Source of the DNA: Hemibagrus wyckioides
Lineage: Eukaryota; Chordata; Actinopteri; Siluriformes; Bagridae
Assembly (NCBI RefSeq): GCF_019097595.1
Contig: NC_080718.1
Coordinates: forward strand, 12,122,657 to 12,186,656
Length of the DNA: 64,000 nucleotides
Direction of reading: 5' to 3'
The notes beneath the pieces are model-generated. The model ran no database searches. It saw nothing but the letters and a program-made list of their open reading frames with translations, and was not told the origin of the DNA. Both the position numbers and the translations under genes were made by a program. Positions 1 through 36,400 of this stretch are shown in pieces; the stretch's first letter is position 1, and each line of letters opens with the position of its first letter.

Positions 1-24433
<24,433 letters not shown>

Positions 24434-25300
24434 TGTTTAGAAGCATGATAACACCACCAGAAGGCTCTTGGGAAAGTGCGGAAAGGATCCTGTGGCGCTT
24501 TGGAGGAAAGGTCTTGCAACATAGCTGCAACGGCATGGAATAAGTTGGTGTTGCAGGAATGTTGCATCAACGAGGAGCATTACAGAACGAAGCAGGAGAA
24601 AGATGCGAAGAGGAAGTGAGTGAGAGTGAGTGAGTGCTTGTATGCATGTGTGGATGGATGAATGGATGGATGTATGGATGGACCTTCACACTGAATTTTC
24701 TATATCCTCCTGTATAAACATTAAAAGACTAAGCCCACTGTGCAGTTTGCTGCTCCCAGTCTTTCAAGTCTTAACGAGAAATTCGACTAGGTGGACCTTG
24801 ATGAAGATATTTTCGTTTTATACTGTTTCGTTGTTTCATTACTGTTATTGTAAAAGTAATTTTATTATCAGTGGTGTCAGGCAGAGAACTAGAAACACAA
24901 AGATGCTCACTTTTTATGTCGCCGTTTTCTATTTTCTCTTCATACTTTGGTTTTTGATAAGCACATTCAGCACACTTTTCGCTGGTCTGTCACCATCATG
25001 CATTACAGTTTTAATCTTTCTTTTTCCTCGCCAAAACAGATGTTCACTGGATCTTTTTTTTAGCTTGAATTTGAATTGGTAGTGTGAAGTTATTGATGAT
25101 GGTCTTATGAGAGATGTATCTGTAGCTATAGCCCTGTGAAAAGGCAGTTTGTGGACTCTCCTCATTTGGTTTGAAAGAGAATTGGTTCATAATATTGGGT
25201 CCTAAATTATTCAAATGATTAGCCTACGCTACTGGCTTAATCCTTCTAAAAGTTAACATTAAAATGACCTTTGAATAAAACACTGAATCTATAAGTTGTG
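24434..25300 (+). other. evl: evl 3' UTR with AATAAA signal
   Basis: Non-coding sequence follows the evl stop. A canonical AATAAA at 25274-25279 is followed by a T-rich tract at 25309-25322, which fits cleavage around 25290-25300. A GGATGGAT-type microsatellite (about 24616-24682) lies in the UTR. Confidence 0.6.
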
Positions 25301-27140
25301 AATTTGTCTTTTTTTTTTTTTTAATGCACAAAAAGGTACTGAAGAAGAAATATTTGGTATCATTTATTTCATCACACTATAACACAACATTAAATGGAAT
25401 AAGATTATTTTAAAAAATCACTTTTAATACTATATTTCATTTAATTACAAATTGAAAATATTACATATAATAAATAGCATATAGTTTTTTTAATGTAACA
25501 AATGTAGAAAGTATTTTAAAGAACTCTAAAGAAGAATTTTTGCAATTATATTTTGTGTTACTTTTTCTGTTTTTATTTTGTTTTTTCCAATGACCGGTAT
25601 TCATCAAAGTTGTGTTATGGTCAAATCTGATCATAAAATAAGCCTATGTAAATTCCTTATTTATCAATTTCATCTTTGGCAAATATACTGTATGTGCTTA
25701 CACTCGTGTCTGAGATGACCAGGTGTCAATTTGAGTGTAATATTTAAACAATCTGCAGTTAAATAAGTACACTTCAGTTAGCAGAGCAGTCCAGGGGTGT
25801 AACAATGAATCAGGAATCAGATTAATCTTCATTGACGTAAGGGCCAACCCAATAAACCCATATTTACATATAATATGCATAAGCCACACCCCCAATTTAC
25901 CCTAATATACATCAACTGGAAACACACCCTAATTTATACAGCTGCTGTGGTACAGAGTCAATAAAAGAAAAGCAGCCTAACCACAACGTATAAAAGAAAG
26001 AGCCATTTGAAACAGAAAGGGCAAAATATTTCAGTGATGATAGAAGGGGGTTAGAAGTCATTTGGTCTGAGGCTGTTGCGAATTAAAAACAGTACTGAGG
26101 TGTGAAATGACCTGCGGCTACTTAGGTAAACTCTGTACCCAGCTAGAACCAATTATACCAAAGCTTTATTTAGAATTATTTAGTGAGCAGTTTCCATCTT
26201 GAACAAATCCTGAAAGACATCAGTCTAAATTTTGATTCATTTAAACGGTGAAAGAAATTGACGACGTATTGAAAATCAAATTAAAATTAATAAGCCTCCC
26301 TGTCTGGACGGTTTCTACAGTTTCAGCAAGACAAGCTGCCACACTACAAAAATTGGTCAAGGGTGAATTGAGAAACACAACAGAGTTCAAGGTGTTTCCT
26401 TGTCCTACGAATTCCCCAGATCTCAATCCGATGATGTATCTGTGGGATGTGCTGGATAAACAGGTCTGATCCATGGAGGCCACACCTCACAACTTACAAA
26501 GATTAAAACGATCTGCTGAGAATGTCTTGGTTCCACAGCACACCTTCAGAGGTCTTGTGGAGTTCATGCCTCACCAGCTCAGAGCTGATTTGGTGGCACA
26601 AGGGGGAGCTATACAGTATTAAGCAGGAGGTTTTAAATGTTATGGCTGATTCCAGTCCCTGTATTATAGTATGAGCACAGCATTTATTAGAACTGCTTGT
26701 TACAGATTACACTCATTTAACTGTAAATAAAGCCTTCTTTGGGTTGTGTAAATATTACACTCACATTCCTAATGTGTTTATACGGATCAAATGAAATGAG
26801 AGGAAATGTATTTATACGTGCAATACAGAATTTGAAATACTTTAATACTCTGCAATAAGATTTTAACCTAAACCAGCTTTGAAAAATACAGGCCTTTACG
26901 GACAGCATTTTTGAAAACTCAGAATCCCATATATGTTAAAAACACAAAACTTTATACATCTACATCTTTCTACCTAAGGAATGTTTGTTTTAATTCACAC
27001 CGTCACTTACAACTCATGACTTAGATTATTATTCAAATTTGTGATTAATCACAGGATACAGTAGCTTTAGAATGACAGTCTCTTATTAAATATCCTGCAA
27101 ATCTAAAGAACAATAAGCTTTCTCATAAATAAGACGACAT
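25301..27140. other. evl-degs2 intergenic region (tail to tail)
   Basis: evl (+) and degs2 (-) converge here. Besides the Tc1 remnant at 26270-26660 the sequence is AT-rich, with no gene that I recognise. Confidence 0.6.
26270..26660 (+). mobile_element. C-terminal Tc1-like transposase remnant
   Basis: Broken frames read TNSPDLNPMMYLWDVLDKQV and then, past a TGA, phrases equivalent to QHTFRGLVEFMP and ADLVAQGGAIQY. This is the catalytic-Glu end of a Tc1 transposase, with the Glu replaced (LNPMMYLW instead of LNPIEHLW). It ends TTTAAATGTTATGGCTGAT, close to a family-B-like terminus. The N-terminal half is absent. Confidence 0.75.
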
Positions 27141-27146
27141 TTTATT
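27141..27146 (-). other. degs2: Poly(A) signal of degs2
   Basis: TTTATT on the + strand is AATAAA on the transcript strand, about 257 nt after the degs2 stop codon. No competing signal lies between, which gives a compact 3' UTR. Confidence 0.55.
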
Positions 27147-27402
27147 GGCTGGTTAGCACAAAAAAAAACATATTTAATCTCACCATTCATTGCCTGTAAC
27201 CAACATTAGTTGAATGGAATTGACTGTCCAGGTTGTGTGTACTCTAAACCCCTGAAAATAGTACAGTTTCACCTGCTGTAGTTGTAAGTGAAAAGAAAAA
27301 AGTCTGAAACACGTGTTTCTACCGGTTCAGCAGGCCTGCCCAGCTTTTCTTCTTTTCCGTTTAAATAGCGGCTCTGTGAGAATAATGCACCGACAGTACA
27401 AC

Positions 27403-30400
27403 TTATTCCTGTTTGGCCAGTTTGTATTCTCTTTTAATTCTTGCGTATGGGCCAATGCTGTCGTCAAACACAAAGTCCCAGAGCACCCGTATCCAGGAGG
27501 TGTGTTGCGGTAGTGAATCATAATACTCTGCTGCTATTTTCTTCACCTGGTAATGAAAGGAGAAAAGATTTCAGTAGACGCTTAGGGAACAGGACAGGAA
27601 GTAAAGATTCAGAAAAGTCTATGTTGGTGGTGCTCACCTTCATTTACATATATACGCTCTCAAATAATTCAAAGTGTACATTTCTACAGTTTGTCACACA
27701 CCCCTAGAGTATGTATCCTAAAACAATCCCAAACATTATAGTTTACATAAACAAAGCTGGCAAACAGAAGAAGCTGCAGGAAGTATAGCTGGAATATAGC
27801 TGATGATGGATTTGCCTATTCATAAGCAGAAACAATATCATGAATGTTGTACCAATATATAAGCTTGTGTCAGATAAACACATCATTTAGAAAAGCCACT
27901 CGATTTAAATGCCATTTCTGTATTTCCATGTAGTTAATGTGCTGTTTATTATTGTTGCTGATGTTGATATTTAGACTTGTTCTGGAATTACAGTCTTTCC
28001 TTATTTCTAAGTCACGCCACATGGTGATTCTGAAATGTCAACCCGGCCTGTATGGGAATATTGGGAACAGTGCATATAAAGACACTCACCTCAGGTAACT
28101 TACTACCAGGGATGCTGGGGAAATCATGATGTTCCATATGGTATCCCACATTGAAAGTGATAAAGTTCAGAGAACCATAGTATGAGTAGGTCTCATGGCC
28201 CTTCAGGAACATGTAATGCTCAGCAATGAAGTGTCCAGAGATGGGATGTAGGCCCATGCACAGTATGGATCCAGAGATAAGGTACACAATCGGTTTGAGT
28301 CCCCAGATATAGTAGATAAGAATGTCTGCTACGAACTGCACGGCTGCATTCATCATCTCCAGTCTGGTCACGGGTTTTGGGTTCACCACCAAAGGTCGCA
28401 GTGCATAGAAGAAGGGCTGGAGGAAGAGCCAGAGCATCTTCCTTGCAGGTGTGCAAAAGAACCAGCCTTCTATGTCTGTAGGGATGTCCACATCCAGGCC
28501 ATCCCCTCCAAGGTAGCGGTGGTGGTCGATGTGGTATTTCTTGAAGGAGGCCGAGTAAGGTAGGCCGATGGGCAGATTGGCGAACATGGCGAACCACCGG
28601 TTCCAGCGCACCTGCTTGTTCCCGAATGCGATGTTGTGCGAAATGTCATGGATTGCCAGGGTCAAAGAGTGGTTTATACACCCACCAAAGGCATATGCCC
28701 AGAAAAACACCCACTTCCAAGACAACTCATGGACAAAGTAACATGCCACTAATTGAGTGAGTACCATTCCAGACACAACCCACTTCAGCTGCGGGTCGGG
28801 ACCCATCAAAGACTTGATCTGTGGATACTTTGCTGTAAAGAAAGAAGAGGAAGTCATAACCTTTTACATGCATTTGAATTTCATTTTGCTCTCATTTTTA
28901 CTGCAGGTAACCTGGAAACTACATGGAAATGCAACAAGTACACAGGAAGTCATGCAGTGGTTAATGCTCTCCCCATGGGGCAGAAAAGACTCCTGTTGTT
29001 GTGCTTTTTTTAATTAGCACACTTGTTGCTCCTGTGCCTTTTGTTTAATTAGCACACTTGCTCATGTGACTGTGTGTCAAATGACACTTGTTGTAGACCC
29101 TTTACAAACACACTTAATTAATTTTGGTTATATGACATTAAATAAACATACAATCTCTCCTTCTAGAAAACCAGGCTTTACACTAACCCTTATCATTTGC
29201 ATGTAGTCTGTATGCAAACCCAAGATTTCAATTTACTTTCTGTACCATAGGTCTGCTTACAGTTCACCTGAGCCCTCTCATTTTTCCATTCCCATTTGGG
29301 AAACCAAATATCCTTCTTTTTTTAAGGGAATCATTTCAATAATATTAACATAACTAGCAAAAGCTTAAAACAAGCAAACCAAAAAAAATTGCTTCCACCT
29401 GGACTGGTCCAATTTGAATAAGTTCCAAATCCTTTGGGTAGCTTTGTGGCACTATTAGTCAAACCAGTATTATTTGAATAGACTACTTTGTTAAACATGT
29501 CGAATTGTAATATTGTACATTTTTTCCCCAAGAATGAAAGTCCAATGGTGTTTTATTTTCGTATCCTACTGCAAAGGATGTCTGGATGTCCTTTCATTTT
29601 TAACACAAAAATAACACTGATACCTGAAACTTAGTTCTGGAAAAAGTTTACTGACTGCAACCAAACCTAGTTTAGAAGCATTACTTTTATTGTGTAGGCC
29701 TCAATGAACTCTAAGTCATTTAGCATGCAACGAGGTTACTGATAGGGTTCAGTAGGGTTGTTAAGAGGTCAGAGTTTCATCATTAGGTGAAGTCAATCAC
29801 TGGATGGTTTCTTCACCACTGACTATCAAAATATGAGTAAAGTACTGTATCAGTAGTGTCCATCATAATTTGCCTGAGCAATTTTTAACTCATTACTCCA
29901 GTGCTTCTCATCCTTTTTAAGTCCTGGTTGTGCCAAAAATGTAGGTTGGATTTTGCAACACCCCAAATTATACTACAGCAGCTTCTATCTGGGGACATGG
30001 ACTGCACTGAAAGACCTTTGTCTGTCTTACCTGCGCAATGCTGTGCCACACCACACATGTCCTCACACACTCTCAGCTTAAATTGACAATATGATAAATA
30101 GAACATAAAAAATCCTATACATTTTTACATAAATGTGTAACAATATACATGTATGTATGATATTTTTTTCCTTTCTCACCACCAGCTTGTGTATAACAAG
30201 CTATCCAGTAACAGCGTGACTGACCAAATGTATGCAAATGCAACCTGGGTCACCTTTCATTGTATGTAGCTAAGAAAATTACAGAGCACACATTTCTTAA
30301 AATTTTATAATAAAGTTATTGAAGAAAAAAAAAAATAGATAGCTTTGTTTTTAGCATTCATCCTGATATTTTTGTATCGAGCATCTGATTGATTAACACA

Positions 30401-32152
30401 ACTATTTTGGTCACATATTAAGTCAGTACTTTTATTTCATCATAGTTCCTGAATCTGTCTCAAGTGTCTCATGAATCATATGAACAGAAACATTCTCACA
30501 TTGCTTCATGAAAATAGCTACACAAGCTAAACTATTCTTTGACAGAAAAATGTTTCTCTTGAAATGACACTTCAGCCCTGTGCAGGCTCTTAATGACCTT
30601 CAAGCACCATGAATCATTAAAGTCTTCAGCCTAGGTGTAAAACGACTGTGGTGGAAACACCTTTCCACCACCTGAGATTCACTTAAAAAGAAAACACTAG
30701 TCATTCTGACTCCTCAGGTCTTATTCAGTGTACAAAGGGATGATAAAACATAGCTTTATAAATATTTGAACAGCCAAAGGTGTCGGTTCACGACAGAGGA
30801 TTATTGGAAGCTGGGGAACCATTATGAATATAAAAGTGAATTTTTCATCATACACAAATGCCACTCTTTCTTGCATAATACTTACAATCACTACAATGAA
30901 GAGACTTCAAATACATTATGAACTACATGACACACTTAATCTAGCAAATTAGTGTATACAGATTTATATATCCATAGACTGAATTGCTAGTTGCTTAGGT
31001 ACACCAAACCAGTAACTAAGAAACTGGCACCTCAGTATAGTGGCATTTCACCAGTCCTGAAGAGTTCTGCTCTGCTGACCTTCAGACATTAATGCCAACA
31101 GGTGTGTGTGTGTGTGTGTGTGTGTGTGGACCACCACAGTATTCGAGTGTGTTCTGTTTCCAAGCAATGCCTAACAACCACACCTGGGCCACTCAGCAAT
31201 TGTTCCACTTGTCAAAGGCTTAATTTGTCTGGAGTTGGATTACAGAAAATAAAAATCAATCACACTGCATCTCTCTGTTTCGACAAGGCTGGGTAAAGTC
31301 AGTAAACTAAACGGCGAGTGAACTGAAAAGATGAGAATATTGGATGTTACTGTTTCACAATTTATGATATTTGTCCAAGAGGCACAAAATTACTAAGCAA
31401 ATGTAGCTCTGTGCTTTGCAAATCCAGGTCTACAGCACTTTACTACAACGCCAGTACACCCTCACATGCTTTAGGTTATGTAATTACCCATTTCCATCTT
31501 TATATCCTCACATGATATGACATGATCATTGACTGAAGAGACTGTTTAGCAAACTCCTGTCAAAATATCATTTGAAAGAGTATATAAAACAGGAGGTTAG
31601 AATGGTCCAATAATTTCTGAGAGATCATTTCAAACAATATCCAGCATACTTTATACACGCTGATCTAAAAAAAAAAAATCAGCAAAAAGGAATTAATAGA
31701 AGGAAGTCTAGGAATCTTTCTGAGCATGTCGAGTGTGGCGCTTTCTAAACACAAGGGTTAGAACCTGATATCCATGCGCTAAAGTTTTGAGCGGAAGTAA
31801 CTGTGCGTCTCTGCGGATGCGGCACCGAAACTACCAGACAGTACACATATTCAAGTACCAAATAAATAAATAAACAAACAAAAACAAACAAAACAACATG
31901 AATGAGAGGAAATAAAACAGGCGCGAGCATTTAAACCAGCCATAAGGAGGGGGGGGGGGGGGGAGTTCAATCTGAAACACCTGCTTTAAATATAATTCCC
32001 TGCTTTTTTTCTTTATAAACTTTATACAATCACAGAATCTTTAATGATTTTTTATTTTTATTTTACCTACCTAAAATCTCCTTTCTTCTCCATGTGTGCG
32101 GCTGCTCGTCGTAAACCCATTCAAAGTCCCCACGTCCACCTGCTTTACCCAT
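27403..32152 (-). CDS. degs2: Sphingolipid delta-4 desaturase / C4-hydroxylase (degs2)
   Basis: Three coding exons in transcript order: 32152-32071, 28832-28090, 27546-27403 (TAA), together 322 residues against 323 in human DEGS2. Exon 1 gives [20 protein letters not shown], with a Gly2 that could be myristoylated as in the family. Exon 2 carries the membrane desaturase core with three histidine boxes: HDISH (89-93), HIDHH (128-132) and HMEHH (259-263), which bind the di-iron centre. Exon 3 gives the C-terminus ([20 protein letters not shown]). Known role: ER enzyme acting on dihydroceramide, forming ceramide or 4-hydroxylated phytoceramide. I choose degs2 over degs1 from its position between evl and yy1, as in human, and from best recall of the sequence. 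Splice sites are GT-AG and frames match. The apparent start inside 28857 is intron read-through, not a real start. Confidence 0.93.
28833..32070 (-). other. degs2 intron 1
   Basis: A 3.2-kb AT-rich intron with no gene. It contains a (GT)n tract (31102-31128) and a run of 15 G (31949-31963) just downstream of exon 1. Confidence 0.7.
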
Positions 32153-32654
32153 TTTCCTCCTCCTGTAGTGGCGCAGTGACTTCAGGTGATTCCTGTCGGA
32201 GTGCGCTCGTTTGGGCCACGCCCTCGCTGATAAGACTGGAAAGGTGTGCCACAGAGTGACTACACAAGCTATATAATGCGTGGATCTGTCAAAAAACAGG
32301 CGAGGCTGCCTAAGGCGTTAAAACACATGTGCACAAAACAGGCTAAACTCGAGAAAGAGGTCAGGCTTAAGGCCAGACCATCCTTCCTCTTACTTCATAA
32401 GGACAGTCTCAATCCTATAGTGTTACTGAAGGGTCGTGTACTTTTTTCTGCACTTAATTATAAAATCATTTCACATTATGACCACGTGATGGCGCTATAT
32501 AACATTAGGGCGAAGTCAAGAAAATTGAGCCAAATACTGTATTTGGAGCCCATGTCAACAATGAAGGACTTGCATATGAATATTTATAATAAAAAAAAAC
32601 ATATGATCATCGATGGCAATTTATATTTTTTTGTAATGAAATTCAGATTTTTTA
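32153..32654. promoter_or_regulatory. degs2 upstream region
   Basis: Sequence immediately 5' of the degs2 ATG. A short GC-richer stretch (about 32155-32260) is the likely proximal promoter/5' UTR. No TATA box or specific operator can be assigned with confidence. Confidence 0.3.
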
Positions 32655-32797
32655 AAATCTTATCCAGAGCAACTTAAACTCATTTTATACAACGGAGGGT
32701 TAAGGGCCTTGTTTAGAGGCTTGGTGGACCTGGGATTCAAATTCACAACCTTTGGATCAGTAATCCACCACCGTAACCACTAAGCTACCACATCCCT
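32655..32797 (-). mobile_element. tRNA-derived SINE
   Basis: On the minus strand it reads GTGGTAGCTTAGTGGTTACG (A-box-like), GTTGTGAATTTGAATCCCAG (B-box-like), then AAGGCCCTTAACCCTC and a tail GTTGCTCTGGATAAG. This is the standard layout of teleost tRNA-derived SINEs. It is not a functional tRNA gene because it has no cloverleaf 3' half. Confidence 0.85.
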
Positions 32798-33479
32798 TCC
32801 ACTTCCTTGATGTTAGTTGTTTCCTACTTTCGTTAATGGTTTTCTATTTTACCCACAATGTCATTTGACTATAGTAACGCTGACAGGATTTAGTCCACAG
32901 CCCATATAACGAGACCGATGCAGCAGCGCTTTAGTCCTAGTGATGTATATTCTGTTCAAACAGATAAGGTTTGTATTTTTCATCATGTTTATCATTTCTT
33001 AGGTGGCTAACAAGCCTAATCCCATATAGCAGAGATTTTGAATCCAATGTTCAATATCGACTCCGCCTAAATTTCCATCTGTTAAACTCCACTGTAACTA
33101 CTCTTGTAATGATTGTTCCACTCAGCCATTAACTTCTCACTGGAATAAAGAAAATGCAGCATCTACTACCAATTTAACACTGGAATCACTAGGTGTCACT
33201 AGGAACTATTTCGATCTAAACATATTTATTTCTTTTACATTTTTATAACATTGCTGAATTTGTTGTCTTTTAGCAGCCAGATTCAGATAAATTTACAGTG
33301 ATATCTGAGCCAGATAAATTAGGATGAATGGACCATAAAACATTTTAATAGCACTTATAAAGATAACAAGTAACATTATTCTAATTAATAGCTAACTTGT
33401 CTATTTAATACTGTTCTTATTAGCAAGCTAGACACCTGGCTATGACGAAATATTTTCCAGATGAAAAAAATATTAATAC

Positions 33480-36400
33480 TATCTTACACTATCTTAAACT
33501 ATAAACTAAGCATACACTATATTACACTATATTACTAACTTATGCTACACACTATGTCACACTACATTACACTATACATTTAGCTTACACTATAGTCTTA
33601 CACTATACACTCAGCATACATTATAATCACAATGTCTTACACTATACCTTTAGCCTACACTATACACCGATCAGGCATAACATTATGAGCACTGATAAGT
33701 GAAGTGAATATCACTGATTATCTCCTCATCATGGCATCTGTTAGTGGGTGGGATATATTAGGAAGCAAGTGAACATTTTTTCCTCAAAGTTGATGTGATA
33801 GAAGCAGGAAAAATGGGCAAGCATAAGGATTGGAGCGAGTTTGACAAAGGCCAAATTGTGATGGATAGACGACTGGATCAGGGCATCTCCAAAACTGCAG
33901 CTCTTGTGGGGTGTTCCCAGTCTGCAGTGGTCAGTATCTATCAAAAGTTGTCCAAGGAAGGAACAGTGGTGAACCCGCAACAGGGTCATAGGCGGCCAAG
34001 GCTCACTGATGAACGTGGGGAGTAGAGGCTGGCCCGTGTGATCCGATCCAACAGACGAGCTACTGTTGCTCATATTGCTGAAGAAGTTAATGCTGGTTCT
34101 GATAGAAAGGTGTCAGAATACACAGTGCATGACGGGTCAGGACTTTGGCAGCAAAAGGGAGGCCAACACAAAATTAGTCAGGTGGTCATAATGTTATGTC
34201 TGATCTGTGTAGTCTTACACTATACATTTAGCTTACACTATATAACACTATACACTATATTCTTACACTATACCCTTAGCTTACATTATATTACACTACA
34301 CACTTAGCTTACACTATATTACACTATACACTTGGCTTACACTATATTCTTACATTATACACTTAGCTTATACTATCTTACACTATATTACACTATACAC
34401 TTACACAATACATTTAGCTTACACTATATAACACTATACGCTTAGCGTACATTATATTACACTATACCCTTCACTATACATTTAGTGTACACTATATTAC
34501 ACTATACACTTAGCTTATACTATCTTACACTAAATTACACTATACACATAGCTTACACTATATTACACTATACCCTTAGCTTACACTATATTACACTATA
34601 CACTTAGCTTACACTATATTACACTATACCCTTAGCTTATACTATCTTACACTATACACTTAGCTTACACTATATTACACTATACACTTAGCTTACACTA
34701 TATTACACTATACCCTTAGCTTATACTATCTTACACTATACACTTAGCTTACACTATATTACACTATACACTTAGCTTACACTATATTACACTATACACT
34801 TAGCTTACACTATATTACACTATACCCTTAGCTTATACTATCTTACACTATACACTTAGCTTACACTATATTACACTATACACTTATCTTACACTATATT
34901 ACACTATACACATAGCTTACACTATATTACACTATACACTTAGCTTACACTATATTACACTATACACATAGCTTACACTATATTACACTATACACTTAGC
35001 TTACACTATATTACACTATACACTTAGCTTACACTATATTACACTATACACTTAGCTTACACTATATTACACTATACCCTTATCTTACACTATATTACAC
35101 TATACACTTAGCTTACACTATATTACACTATACCCTTAGCTTATACTATCTTACACTATACACTTAGCTTACACTATATTACACTATACACTTAGCTTAC
35201 ACTATATTACACTATACACTTATCTTACACTAAATTACACTATACACTTAGCTTACACTATATTACACTAAATTACACTATACACTTAGCTTATACTATC
35301 TTACACTAAATTACACTATACCCTTGACTATACATTTAGCGTACACTATATTACACTATACACTTACACTATACACTTACACTATACATTTAGCTTACAC
35401 TATATTACACTATACACTTATCTTACACTATATTACACTATACACTTAGCTTACACTATATTACACTATACACTTAGCTTATACTATCTTACACTAAATT
35501 ACACTATACACTTAGCTTACACTATATTACACCATACCCTTGACTATACATTTAGCGTACACTATATTACACTATACCCTTAGCTTACACTATATTACAC
35601 TATACACTTATCTTACACTATATTACACTATACCCTTATCTTACACTATATTACACTATACACTTATCTTACACTATATTACACTATACATTTAGCTTAC
35701 ACTATATTACACTGTACCCTTAGCTTACACTATATTACACTATACACTTATCTTACACTATATTACACTATACCCTTATCTTACACTATATTACACTATA
35801 CACTTATCTTACACTATATTACACTACACATTTAGCTTACACTATATTACACTATACCCTTAGCTTACACTATATTACACTATACCCTTATCTTACACTA
35901 TATTACACTATACCCTTATCTTACACTATATTACACTATACCCTTATCTTACACTATATTACACTATACACTTATCTTACACTATATTACACTATACACT
36001 TATCTTACACTATATTACACTATACCCTTATCTTACACTATATTACACTATACACTTATCTTACACTATATTACACTATACACTTATCTTACACTATATT
36101 ACACTACACATTTAGCTTACACTATATTACACTATACACTTATCTTACACTATATTACACTATACACTTATCTTACACTATATTACACTACACATTTAGC
36201 TTACACTATATTACACTATACACTTATCTTACACTATATTACACTATACCCTTATCTTACACTATATTACACTATACACTTATCTTACACTATATTACAC
36301 TACACATTTAGCTTACACTATATTACACTATACACTTATCTTACACTATATTACACTATACACTTATCTTACACTATATTACACTACACATTTAGCTTAC

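Noticed and set aside
28833..28857. Start codon of degs2 just upstream of the large exon (MTSSSFFT)
   Set aside because: This reading crosses the splice acceptor; joining exon 32071-32152 gives the family N-terminus [14 protein letters not shown].
32655..32797. tRNA gene
   Set aside because: A- and B-box-like motifs belong to a SINE; no complete cloverleaf is present. The same applies at 39188 and 46403.
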